This document shows, in pieces, positions 33,475 through 43,304 of a DNA stretch of 64,000 nt (positions are counted from its first letter, which is position 1; every line of letters starts with the position of its first letter). The position numbers were made by a program, and so were the translations under genes. The notes below the pieces were generated by a model, which made no database searches, was not told the origin of the DNA, and saw only the letters and a list, made by a program, of their open reading frames with translations. This DNA comes from Streptomyces canus (GTDB taxonomy: Bacteria > Actinomycetota > Actinomycetes > Streptomycetales > Streptomycetaceae): the NCBI RefSeq assembly GCF_041435015.1, contig NZ_CP107989.1, positions 8,184,001 through 8,248,000 on the forward strand, read 5' to 3'.

Positions 33475-34593
33475 ATGAGTGTCGGCACGAGGAGCGCCCA
33501 GGACGTGTCCGAAGCCTGTGCCGGTGGTGCCGCCGAACTCGGCATCGATCCCGACCAGCTGCCCGACGGTCTCGTCGTCGCGGACGAGCAGGGCCGCGTG
33601 ATCTGCTTCAACGCCGCCGCGGCGCGGATCACCGCCCTCCCCGCCGAGGACGCCCTCGGACAGCGGCTGGAGAAGGCCCTTCCGTTAGAGGACCTCGAGG
33701 GACGGCGCTGGTGGCAGCTGACCGATCCGTACGGCGGCCTCGCCATCCGCAGGCGGCAGCCCGAACGGAATCTGCTGCTGCCGGGCGGCCGTGAGGTCCT
33801 CGTCTCCGCGCAGTACGTGCGCACCCGGCCGACCGGGCCCGTCCACCGTGTCGTCGTCGCCCTGCGGGACACCGAGGCCCGCCGCCGCACCGAGCGCAGC
33901 CACGCCGAGCTGATCGCCACCGTGGCCCATGAGCTCAGGTCCCCGCTCACCTCCGTCAAGGGCTTCACCGCGACTCTCCTGGCCAAGTGGGAGAGGTTCA
34001 CCGACGACCAGAAACGGCTGATGCTGGAGACCGTCGACGCCGACGCCGACCGGGTCACCCGGCTCATCGCCGAGCTCCTCGACATCTCCCGCATCGACTC
34101 CGGGCGCCTGGAGGTCAGGCGCCAGCCCGTCGACATCGGCGCCGCCGTCGGGCGCCACATCCAGGCCTACGTCGCCGCGGGCCTGGCCGCCGACCGGTTC
34201 CTGCTCCGCCTCGAGCAGCCGCTGCCCGCCCTGTGGGCCGATCCCGACAAGATCGACCAGGTGCTCAGCAACCTGCTGGAAAATGCGGTGCGGCACGGCG
34301 AGGGAACCGTCACCATTGACATCACGCCCACGGAGTCACCCCGCGAAGGGGAGGACACCGGCACGTCGGTCACGGTGAGCGACGAGGGTCCCGGCATCCC
34401 GGAGGAGTCCATGAACCGCGTCTTCACCCGCTTCTGGCGGGGCAGCAAGCGCGGTGGCACCGGCCTCGGGCTCTACATCGTCAAGGGCATCGTCGAAGCC
34501 CACGGCGGCACCATCACGGTCGGCCGCGGCTCCCAGGGCGGCGCCGAGTTCCGATTTACGTTGCCCGTGAGCGCTCCGGCCTATCTCACCTGA
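33475..34593 (+). CDS. PAS-containing sensor histidine kinase, orphan
   Basis: A 372-residue cytoplasmic kinase without membrane segments. An N-terminal PAS-like domain (about 20-135) is followed by HisKA with phosphorylation site His152 (VAHELRSPLTSVKGF) and a HATPase domain with the N box LLENAVRHGEG, G1 SDEGPGIPEE, F-like FTRFWRGS and G2 GGTGLGLYIV. ATG at 33475 follows GAGAGGTGGGG. No response regulator is adjacent, so its partner lies elsewhere. It separates the SpoU methyltransferase from pheS, a position I recall as conserved in Streptomyces. Confidence 0.92.
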   Translation: MSVGTRSAQDVSEACAGGAAELGIDPDQLPDGLVVADEQGRVICFNAAAARITALPAEDALGQRLEKALPLEDLEGRRWWQLTDPYGGLAIRRRQPERNLLLPGGREVLVSAQYVRTRPTGPVHRVVVALRDTEARRRTERSHAELIATVAHELRSPLTSVKGFTATLLAKWERFTDDQKRLMLETVDADADRVTRLIAELLDISRIDSGRLEVRRQPVDIGAAVGRHIQAYVAAGLAADRFLLRLEQPLPALWADPDKIDQVLSNLLENAVRHGEGTVTIDITPTESPREGEDTGTSVTVSDEGPGIPEESMNRVFTRFWRGSKRGGTGLGLYIVKGIVEAHGGTITVGRGSQGGAEFRFTLPVSAPAYLT

Positions 34594-34698
34594 GATCCGC
34601 CCGAGCCGCCCGCGGGCGCATTCGTATATCTCCACCCCGTTAGACTCGGCCTTTGGCACCTTTGTGTCCCATGGACGGCCCTCCGAGTGCATCGGTGA

Positions 34699-35882
<1,184 letters not shown>

Positions 35883-35883
<1 letters not shown>

Positions 35884-38393
35884 TGCGGGTCCCGCTTTCT
35901 TGGCTGCGGGAGTACGTCGACCTGCCGGCGACCGAAACCGGCCGTGACGTCCAGGCCAAGCTCGTTTCCGCAGGGCTCGAGGTCGAGACCGTCGAGCACC
36001 TCGGCGCCGACCTCAAGGGCCCCCTGGTCGTCGGCCAGGTGCTGACCATCGAGGAGCTGGAGGGCTTCAAGAAGCCGATCCGCTTCTGCACGGTCGACGT
36101 CGGCCGGGCCAACGGCACCGGCGAGCCGCAGGAGATCGTCTGCGGTGCGCGGAACTTCCAGGTCGGTGACAAGGTCGTCGTCGTGCTGCCCGGCGCGACG
36201 CTGCCCGGCGGTTTCTCGATCGCCGCCCGCAAGACCTACGGCAAGACCTCCCACGGCATGATCTGCTCCGGCGACGAGCTGGGCATGGGCGACGACGGCA
36301 GCCACGGCATCATCGTGCTGCCGCCGGAGACCGAGGTCGGCAAGGACGCCATCGAGCTCCTGGAGCTGGTCGACGAGGTCCTGGACATCGCCGTCACCGC
36401 CAACCGCGGCGACTGCCTGTCCATCCGGGGCGTGGCCCGCGAGGCCGCGATCGCCTACGGCCTGCCGCTGCGCGACCCGGCCCTGCTCGACGTCCCGGGT
36501 CCGAACGCCTTCGGCTACCCGGTGCAGGTCTCCGACCCGCTCGGCTGCGACCGCTTCACGGCCCGTACGGTGACCGGCCTCAGCCCCGAGGCCCGCTCCC
36601 CGCTCTGGCTCCAGCGCCGGCTCCAGAAGGTCGGCATGCGCCCGATCTCGCTCGCCGTCGACGTCACCAACTACGTGATGATGGAGCTCGGCCAGCCGCT
36701 GCACGCCTACGACCGTTCGCTGGTCCAGGGCACCATCGGCGTGCGCCGGGCCGCGGAGGGCGAGCAGATCGTCACCCTCGACGGCGTCGAGCGGAAACTG
36801 CACGCCGAGGACCTCGTCATCACGGACGAGCGTGGCCCGATCGGCCTCGCCGGCGTGATGGGCGGCGCCAACACCGAGATCGCCGACCACGCGGAGACCG
36901 AAGGCACGACCGACGTCGTCATCGAGGCCGCCCACTTCGACGCGGTCTCCATCGCGCGTACGGCCCGTCGCCACAAGCTGTCCTCCGAGGCGTCCCGGCG
37001 CTTCGAGCGCGGTGTCGACCCGCAGGCCGCCGCCGCTGCCGCGCAGCGCACGGTCGACCTGCTGGTGCTGCTCGCGGGCGGCACCGCCGAGGCCGGTGTC
37101 ACCGAGGTCGTCGCCCCGTCGGCCCCGCACACCATCAGCGTCCCGGCGGACCACCCGGACAAGGTCGCGGGTGTCTCCTACGGCCGCGAGACCGTCGTAC
37201 GCCGTCTCCAGGAGGTCGGCTGCGACGTGTACGGGCAGGACGAGCTGATCGTCACCGTGCCGTCCTGGCGTCCTGACCTCCAGGAGATCAACGACCTGGC
37301 CGAAGAGGTCATCCGGCTGGAGGGCTACGAGAACCTGCCCTCCACGCTGCCCAGGCCGCCGGCCGGCCGCGGCCTGACCCACCGCCAGCGGCTGCACCGC
37401 AGGGCCGGGCGGGCGCTCGCCGGTGCCGGGTATGTCGAGGCGCCGAACTACCCCTTCGTCGCCGAGCAGGTCTTCGACCAGCTGGGCCTGGAGGCCGACG
37501 ACCCGGCTCGCCGTGTCGTCCGGCTGACCAACCCGCTGAACGACGAGGAGCCCGCGCTGCGTACGTCGCTGCTGCCGGGGCTGCTCGGTGCCCTGCGGCG
37601 CAACGACGGGCGGGGTTCGCACGATCTGGCGCTGTTCGAGACCGGGTTGGTCTTCCTGCCGCGCTCGGAGCAGCGGGTCGCCGCGGTGCTGCCGGTGGAC
37701 CGGCGTCCCACGGACGCGGAGATCGCCGAACTGGACGCCGCACTGCCGGAACAGCCGCGGCACGTGGCCGTGGTGCTCGCCGGTGCGCGGGAGCAGGCCG
37801 GCTGGTGGGGCAAGGGCCGTCCGGCCGACTGGGCCGACGCGGTCGAGGCCGGGCGCCTGGTCGCGCGTGAGGCCGGCGCCGAGCTGGTCGTGCGGGGCGG
37901 TCAGTACGGGCCGTGGCACCCGGGACGCTGTGCCGAGTTCGTGGTCGTCGTGGACGGCGCCGAGACGGTCGTCGGTCACGCCGGTGAGCTTCATCCGCGG
38001 GTGGTGAAGGCGTTCGGGCTGCCGGCGCGCACCTCCGCGATGGAGCTGGACCTGGATGTCCTCGAGGCGGTCGGCGACGACACCCCGCAGGCGCCGGCCA
38101 TCTCCACGTTCCCGGTGGCCACGCAGGATGTCGCCCTGGTCGTCGACAAGTTCGTGCCGCACGCCGACGTCGAGACCGCGCTGCGTGAGGGCGCGGGTGA
38201 ACTCCTCGAGGGGATCCGGCTGTTCGACGTGTACGAGAACGAGGAGCAGCTGGGGGACGGCAAGAAGTCGCTGGCCTACGCGCTGCGTTTCCGTGCGGGG
38301 GACCGGACCCTGACCGTGGACGAGGCTTCCGCGGCCCGGGACGCGGCGGTCGCCCTCGCCGGGGAGCGTACGGGGGCTGTGCTCCGAGGCTGA
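35883..38393 (+). CDS. pheT: Phenylalanyl-tRNA synthetase beta subunit
   Basis: An 836-residue beta subunit, usual length. Domain order is: an N-terminal tRNA-binding OB fold (about 40-150; [29 protein letters not shown]), B3/B4 editing domain (about 210-400; ERGVDPQ at its end), B5 (about 405-480), the pseudo-catalytic class II core (about 500-715) and the C-terminal ferredoxin-like anticodon-binding domain (about 740-836; [15 protein letters not shown]). The start shares a base with the pheS stop. A 14-bp hairpin with UUCG loop lies about 80 nt beyond the end. Confidence 0.97.
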
Positions 38394-38474
38394 GTGTGCG
38401 GAGCGTGCGGCCACCTCACTCGATAGGGTGAGTTCCCCCGGCGATCTGGCCCTTTTGGCCCATGTGGTCGACAG

Positions 38475-38506
38475 AATCGGACCGGCCTTTCGAGGTCGGT
38501 CCGATT
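38475..38506 (+). terminator. pheST terminator with UUCG tetraloop
   Basis: A 14-bp stem (38475-38488 with 38493-38506, one G-T) with a TTCG loop, an exceptionally stable RNA hairpin, lies between pheT and the phosphatase gene. An ATAGGG -10-like element at about 38424 lies before it, so the hairpin would also be in the phosphatase leader if that element is a promoter. Confidence 0.8.
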
Positions 38507-38539
38507 GCGTGTGCAGGGCCTAGTTGGGGGGCCATCGGC

Positions 38540-39598
38540 ATGATGTGCTTGAGGGCTGCGGTGCCTCGTGTCGTCGGGCGTGCCGCTCGCCTCGCGGTCC
38601 GCAGAGGCCACCGGACGTCGCGCCGTGCGCTGACGCTCGGGCTGCCCACGGTGTGGGGCGCCGCCGCGATCACGTACAAACTGACCTGCCCGCTCGCACA
38701 GCAGAACGGCCTGGGCGCGCGAGTCGCCGGCAGCGCCGTGTTCTTCGCGGTGGGCACCGGGCTGATCGTCCATGTCCGGCGGACCCTGCTGCGTGAGCTC
38801 AGACAAGCCCGCCAGGTCGCGGGCGCCGCCCAGAGCGCGCTGCTGCGCCCGTTGCCGCCGCGCATCGACGGGCTCACCGTGGCCGCGGCCCAGCTGTCCG
38901 CCGACCGGGGCGCCACCATCGGCGGCGACCTGTACGAGGCCGTCGCCACGGAACACGGTGTACGGGTCGTCATGGGCGACGTCCGCGGCCACGGCCTCAC
39001 CGCCATCGGTACGGCCGCCGCGGTCCTCGGCAGCTTCCGCGAGGCTGTCCACGACGAGCCCGAACTCGCCGGGGTGCTGCGCAGACTGGACCGTGCGCTC
39101 GCCCGGCACCTGAGGGAGCGCGCCGAACATGACGGTACGGTCGCCGAGGAGTTCGTCACGGTGCTGCTGCTGGAGATCGGCAGGGACGGTGGGCTCCACG
39201 CCCTCAACTGCGGCCACCTGTGGCCGTACCTGTTGAGTGGCCCCGGGGTCGAGCCTCTGTCGTGCGCGGATCCGTTGCCGCCCCTCGGCCCGTTTCGGCT
39301 GCCGTGGGACCTTCAGCCCCTGGAGTGCGGCCATCTGCTACCGGGCGAGACCCTGGTCCTGCACACGGACGGTGCAGAGGACGCGAGGGACGCTCATGGC
39401 CGGTTCTTTTCGCTGCCGGAAGTACTTCGTGAGGCTGCGCGGGGCGCTCCCGACGTCGTACTCGGTGCTGTATTCTCCGCTCTCCTGAACCACACGGGTG
39501 GCACCCCGACGGACGACGTCGCCCTCCTGGTGCTGAGAAACGAACGGCACCACTCAGCTGCCTCGGGAACTGCGCGACCAGCCACGACGCACCTCTGA
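38540..39598 (+). CDS. SpoIIE-type PP2C serine phosphatase, membrane-bound
   Basis: A 352-residue protein with two hydrophobic N-terminal segments (about 35-85) and a SpoIIE/RsbU-type phosphatase domain. Metal-binding motifs are in order: IGGDLYEAV, VVMGDVRGHGLTA, NCGHLWPYLL, LVLHTDGAEDARD and TDDVALLVLR. Such enzymes usually dephosphorylate anti-sigma-factor antagonists; no sigma partner is adjacent. ATG at 38540 has a GGGGGG site about 10 nt upstream. The last codons are made of a dispersed Streptomyces repeat (39564-39590), so the natural end may have been replaced. Confidence 0.88.
   Translation: MMCLRAAVPRVVGRAARLAVRRGHRTSRRALTLGLPTVWGAAAITYKLTCPLAQQNGLGARVAGSAVFFAVGTGLIVHVRRTLLRELRQARQVAGAAQSALLRPLPPRIDGLTVAAAQLSADRGATIGGDLYEAVATEHGVRVVMGDVRGHGLTAIGTAAAVLGSFREAVHDEPELAGVLRRLDRALARHLRERAEHDGTVAEEFVTVLLLEIGRDGGLHALNCGHLWPYLLSGPGVEPLSCADPLPPLGPFRLPWDLQPLECGHLLPGETLVLHTDGAEDARDAHGRFFSLPEVLREAARGAPDVVLGAVFSALLNHTGGTPTDDVALLVLRNERHHSAASGTARPATTHL
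39564..39590 (-). repeat. Dispersed Streptomyces repeat inside the phosphatase 3' end
   Basis: Nineteen bases (39565-39583, GGGAACTGCGCGACCAGCC) recur exactly on the other strand at 59666-59684. They belong to a short repeat I know to be abundant between Streptomyces genes. Here it supplies the last residues and stop region of the phosphatase. Confidence 0.75.
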
Positions 39599-39729
39599 AG
39601 CCCACGGCCGGGCCACCGCACTGTACGAGGGGGAGCCGGCGGCCCGGCCGGCCTCTTGCGAGGTATTTCAGTCAACCGGGCGGAAACTCTCCGCGACAGT
39701 GCGCACACCCTGCGGATTCGAGCACTCCG

Positions 39730-39763
39730 TTCACACCCCGTGTGAAGACGAACCCACTAATCT
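39730..39763 (+). promoter_or_regulatory. Promoter and palindromic operator of the NsdA-like regulator
   Basis: TTCACAC-CCC-GTGTGAA, a perfect 7-bp inverted repeat (39730-39746), covers the expected -35 of a TAATCT -10 (39758-39763), about 30 nt before the regulator's start. A near-copy lies at 42145-42161 upstream of another gene. Autorepression is a likely reading. Confidence 0.6.
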
Positions 39764-39792
39764 GTCGGCACCGAGCCACCCGGGGGGCATAT

Positions 39793-41133
39793 ATGCAGCC
39801 CAACACTCTGCTCGACGCGATCCTCGACGAAGCCGGGATCTCGCACGCCGGGCTTGCCGCACATGTGAACCAGGCCGGGAGGGCACGCGGTCTCGCGCTC
39901 AGGTACGAACACACCGCCGTGGCACGGTGGTTGAAGGGCCAGCGCCCGCGCGGTCAGGTGCCCGACCTGATCTGCGAGGTGCTCGCGGGCCGGCTCCAAC
40001 GTCCCGTCACCCTCGACGACATCGGCCTCGGCGTGCCCGGCGAACCCTCCGCCCCGCACGGTACCTCGCTGTCCGGTTTCGTCGAACGGGCCACCGCTCT
40101 GTGGCGCTCCGACGAACAGCAGCGTCCGCACATCCTGGGCGCCCCCGCGGTCACCGGCACCCCCGCCGTCATGCCCGTGTGGGAGTGGGAGAACCCGCCG
40201 GAGGACGTCGACGTCTCCCGAGGCGGCCGGCACCGGGTCACCCACTCCGACATCGCGATGCTCCGCGCGGCCCGCACCCACTACGAGCAGATGTACCGCA
40301 AGGCCGGCGGCATAGCGACCCGCACCCGGATCGTCGGCTTCCTCAACGCCGAGGCCGCCCCGCTGCTGCGCGGCAGCTACACCGACGAGACGGGCCGCCA
40401 ACTGCACCGCGCCACCGGCGGGTTGGTCGCCGTCGCCGGAATCTGCGCCTACGACTCCGACGCCCACGGCCTCGCCCAGCGCTACTTCCACCAGGCCCTC
40501 AGGCTCGCCAAGGCCAGCGGCGACCGCGGACTCGGCGCGTATGTCATCGCGCTGCTGGTCAACCAGGCCCTGTTCATGCGGGAGTACCGCCAGGCCGTCG
40601 CCTTCGCGGAGGCCGCGCTGCGGGCCGCAGGCAAGCACATCACCCCGGCGCTCGCCTGCGACCTCTACGCGATGCAGGCCAAGGCGTACGCCCACCTCGG
40701 TGACGGTACGACCGCGCTGTCCTGCATCCGGCGGGCCGAGCAGGCCGCCGAACGCATCCGGCGGGGGTACGAGCCCGATGAGACCGGCTATGTCCAGCCC
40801 GGCCTCGTCAACGTCCAGGTGGCGGAGGCGCTCCTCAGCCTCGGCGAACTCGCGGCGGCCGCCGCGCACGCCGCGGCCGCCGTCGACAACCCGGCCCACG
40901 ACCGCGGGCGGGTGCACCGCCTCGCCATGCTCAGCACGATCGAACTGCGTCAGGGCAACGCCGACAAGGCGGTGGCCACCGCCGTGCAGATGGCGGAACA
41001 GGCCCGGGGAATGGAGTCCCAGCGCCTGCGCGACAGACTCAGAGCGGTCCGCGAACACCTGGTCCGCAGCGGCTGCGCGGGCACCGCCGAGGCAGCCGAA
41101 CTGATCGACGGCGCACTGCGCGTACCGCTGTAG
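39793..41133 (+). CDS. NsdA-like TPR transcriptional regulator
   Basis: A 446-residue protein of a family expanded in Streptomyces, to which the differentiation/antibiotic regulator NsdA belongs. An N-terminal helix-turn-helix-like unit (about 1-75; LLDAILDEAGISHAGLAAHVN, AVARWLKGQRPRG) is followed by a linker with MPVWEWENPPEDV and then TPR-like helical repeats to the end. ATG at 39793 follows CGGGGGG. It carries its own palindromic operator. The next gene is a Nudix hydrolase. Which paralogue it is cannot be settled here. Confidence 0.82.
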   Translation: MQPNTLLDAILDEAGISHAGLAAHVNQAGRARGLALRYEHTAVARWLKGQRPRGQVPDLICEVLAGRLQRPVTLDDIGLGVPGEPSAPHGTSLSGFVERATALWRSDEQQRPHILGAPAVTGTPAVMPVWEWENPPEDVDVSRGGRHRVTHSDIAMLRAARTHYEQMYRKAGGIATRTRIVGFLNAEAAPLLRGSYTDETGRQLHRATGGLVAVAGICAYDSDAHGLAQRYFHQALRLAKASGDRGLGAYVIALLVNQALFMREYRQAVAFAEAALRAAGKHITPALACDLYAMQAKAYAHLGDGTTALSCIRRAEQAAERIRRGYEPDETGYVQPGLVNVQVAEALLSLGELAAAAAHAAAAVDNPAHDRGRVHRLAMLSTIELRQGNADKAVATAVQMAEQARGMESQRLRDRLRAVREHLVRSGCAGTAEAAELIDGALRVPL

Positions 41134-41207
41134 GAGGGCACGCGTACGCCGACAGCCACAGTCCCTGCTGCGATATTGCCACTTACTCGACGGAAGGTGG
41201 CAGAACC

Positions 41208-41753
41208 GTGCAGTGGACGAAACAGAACGAACAAACTGTGTATGAAAACCGCTGGTTCAGCGTCAATCTCGCCGATGTCGAGCTGCCGGACGGCCGGCAT
41301 CTCGACCACTTCCTGATACGACTGCGGCCCGTCGCCGTCGCCACGGTGGTCAACGAGGCCAACGAGGTCCTCCTGCTGTGGCGTCACCGTTTCATCACGG
41401 ACAGCTGGGGCTGGGAACTCGCCGCGGGTGTGGTCGAGGACGGCGAGGACATCGCCGTCGCGGCCGCCAGGGAACTCGAGGAAGAGACCGGCTGGCGACC
41501 GGGCCCGCTCCAGCACCTCATGAGCGTGGAGCCCTCCAACGGGCTCACCGACGCCCGGCACCACATCTACTGGGCCGACGAGGGCGAGTACATCGGGCAC
41601 CCCGTGGACGACTTCGAGTCGGACCGCCGGGAATGGGTCCCCTTGAAGCTCGTTCCCGACATGGTCGCCCGTGGGGAGGTCCCGGCCGCCAACATGGCGG
41701 CCGCGTTACTCCTGTTGCACCATCTGAGGCTCGGTCAGGACGCTCAGCCCTGA
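41208..41753 (+). CDS. Nudix hydrolase
   Basis: A 181-residue Nudix pyrophosphohydrolase. The Nudix box is complete, from GVVEDGED through REL-x-EE-x-G (about residues 71-93). Its shape resembles ADP-ribose pyrophosphatases, with an N-terminal strand domain (TKQNEQTVYENRWFSVNLADVELPDG) and VVNEANEVLLLWRHR. GTG at 41208 follows GGAAGGTGG. It lies 74 nt after the NsdA-like regulator, a pairing I have seen repeatedly in Streptomyces (from memory); a functional link is not proven. Confidence 0.88.
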   Translation: MQWTKQNEQTVYENRWFSVNLADVELPDGRHLDHFLIRLRPVAVATVVNEANEVLLLWRHRFITDSWGWELAAGVVEDGEDIAVAAARELEEETGWRPGPLQHLMSVEPSNGLTDARHHIYWADEGEYIGHPVDDFESDRREWVPLKLVPDMVARGEVPAANMAAALLLLHHLRLGQDAQP

Positions 41754-41778
41754 TCCCCCACCCGAGCGTCCCGATGCC

Positions 41779-42060
41779 TCAGTGGCCGAGAGCCTGCCAG
41801 ATCGCCACGACGAGCGCGCCCACGGCGGTGATCGCCGCAACCGCGGGAAGCGGCCAGCGGGCGTGCTCCAGGGCGATGATCCGTGCGCTCAGATCGTCGA
41901 TCTCCTTGTCCGTCTCCTCCGTACGGTGACTGAGCAGAGCGAGGCCTCCCTCGACGCGTGCGTACGCGACATCGAGGCGGCGTCGTAACTCTGCGAGTTC
42001 TCCATGGATCACGGGATGCTCCGGTTCGGCGGTCACAAGTCCGCTCCTTTCCGTAGTCAT
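41779..42060 (-). CDS. Small coiled-coil membrane protein
   Basis: A 93-residue protein of unknown function. Its hydrophilic N-terminus precedes a heptad-rich helix (about 22-65; GELAELRRRLDVAYARVE, TEETDKEIDDLSARIIALE) and a single C-terminal transmembrane helix (about 70-90; LPAVAAITAVGALVVAIWQ). ATG at 42060 has AGGGA about 7 nt upstream. About 85 nt upstream lies a near-copy of the palindrome in front of the NsdA-like gene, so it may be that regulator's target. Tail-anchored, inferred oligomer. Confidence 0.72.
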   Translation of the reverse strand: MTTERSGLVTAEPEHPVIHGELAELRRRLDVAYARVEGGLALLSHRTEETDKEIDDLSARIIALEHARWPLPAVAAITAVGALVVAIWQALGH

Positions 42061-42144
42061 CACATCCCTTGCATGCGCATCAAGAGTCAACTCGCCTGGT
42101 GGACGCGTGGGGAGAGTGTGCGACGGGCATATGCGGGCCCGCCG

Positions 42145-42161
42145 TGCACACGGTGTGTGAA
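42145..42161 (-). promoter_or_regulatory. Second copy of the TTCACAC-N3-GTGTGAA palindrome
   Basis: Read on the minus strand it is TTCACAC-ACC-GTGTGCA, matching 12 of the 14 arm-and-context bases of the copy at 39730-39746 apart from the spacer. A -10-like ATATGC/TATGCC follows 11-13 nt later toward the small coiled-coil gene, the same layout as at the NsdA-like promoter. Confidence 0.5.
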
Positions 42162-42164
42162 TGC

Positions 42165-42200
42165 CACGGGCCCGGCACTCGCAAGAGCGCCGGGCCCGTG
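42165..42200 (-). terminator. Strong hairpin after the 3-hydroxyacyl-CoA dehydrogenase region
   Basis: A perfect 12-bp stem (42165-42176 with 42189-42200), extended by CTC/GAG over a GCAA tetraloop, lies 46 nt past the end of the dehydrogenase gene. It separates it from the small coiled-coil gene downstream on the same strand. Confidence 0.85.
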
Positions 42201-42246
42201 TTCGTAGCACTGTGTCATCAGCACCCTGGAACGGACAGAGTGCGGG

Positions 42247-43122
42247 TCAGTCGTAGGAGTAGAAGCCCGAGCCGGACTTCCGGCCGAGCCGGCCCGCGTC
42301 GACCATGCGCTGGAGCAGCGGGGGAGCGGCGTACAGCGGCTCCTTGTACTCCTCGTACATCGAGAAGGCGACCGAGGCGACGGTGTCCAGGCCGATCAGG
42401 TCGGACAGCTTCAGCGGGCCCATCGGATGGGCGCAGCCCAGCTCCATGCCGTTGTCGATGTCCTCGCGGCTCGCGATGCCCGACTCGAACATCCGGATCG
42501 CGGACAGGAGATACGGGATCAGCAGCGCGTTGACCACGAAGCCGGAGCGGTCCTGGGCGCGGATCGCGTGCTTGCCGAGCAGCTTCTCGGCGAACTGCTG
42601 GGCGCGGGCCAGCGTGCCCTCGGACGTCGTGAGCGCCGGGATCAGCTCGACGAGCTTCTGCACCGGGGCCGGGTTGAAGAAGTGGATGCCGACGACCTGG
42701 TCGGGCCGCGAGGTGGCGACCGCCAGCCGCACCAGCGGGATGGAGGAGGTGTTGGAGGCCAGGATCGCGTCCGGGCGGGTCACCACATGGTCGAGCACCT
42801 GGAAGATCTCGGTCTTGACCTGCTCGTTCTCCACGACGGCCTCGATGACCAGGTCGCGGTCGGCGAACTCGCCGAGGTCGGTGGTGAAGCTCAGACGTGC
42901 CTGCGTCTCCGCCAGCTCGTCCGCCGTGATCTTGCCGCGTTCGGCGGCCTTGGTCAGGGAGTTGAACAGCCGGGTGCGGCCGATCTCCAGGGCCTCGCCG
43001 GTGGTCTCGGCGACCTTCACGTCCAGGCCGGCGCGGGCGCACACCTCGGCGATGCCCGCCCCCATCTGGCCGCAGCCCACCACTCCGACGCGCGCGATGT
43101 CTCCCGCCGGGAAGTCCGTCAC
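42247..43122 (-). CDS. 3-hydroxybutyryl-CoA dehydrogenase
   Basis: A 291-residue 3-hydroxyacyl-CoA dehydrogenase. The NAD-binding Rossmann start VGVVGCGQMGAGIAEV lies at about residue 12. Catalytic His is in VVGIHFFNPAPVQKLVE and the SNTSS segment precedes it. The C-terminal dimer domain includes DRSGFVVNALLIPYL and GCAHPMGPLKLSDLIGLD. The size fits the short, non-fused form acting on acetoacetyl-CoA/3-hydroxybutyryl-CoA. GTG at 43122 has AAAGGGAC upstream. It is a single gene between a terminator and a divergent secreted hydrolase. Confidence 0.93.
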   Translation of the reverse strand: MTDFPAGDIARVGVVGCGQMGAGIAEVCARAGLDVKVAETTGEALEIGRTRLFNSLTKAAERGKITADELAETQARLSFTTDLGEFADRDLVIEAVVENEQVKTEIFQVLDHVVTRPDAILASNTSSIPLVRLAVATSRPDQVVGIHFFNPAPVQKLVELIPALTTSEGTLARAQQFAEKLLGKHAIRAQDRSGFVVNALLIPYLLSAIRMFESGIASREDIDNGMELGCAHPMGPLKLSDLIGLDTVASVAFSMYEEYKEPLYAAPPLLQRMVDAGRLGRKSGSGFYSYD

Positions 43123-43304
43123 TTCGTCCCTTTCGCTGATCTTCACCTGGTGGCAGGTCGGCCGTTGTCCGGTTCCTGCTCCGTTCGTGCACGTTACTCC
43201 CAAGTATCGATGATCGATCGCCGGGGTCCGTCATCCGTCGGGCATTCTGGGGCGCGGAGACGATCCGTGACCGAGCGGATCCATGGTGTTGGGGGAGTGT
43301 GCAC

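Noticed and set aside
42061..42246. Possible small RNA or riboswitch between the coiled-coil gene and the dehydrogenase
   Set aside because: The strong hairpin is adequately explained as the dehydrogenase terminator, and the rest by a promoter with a palindrome.
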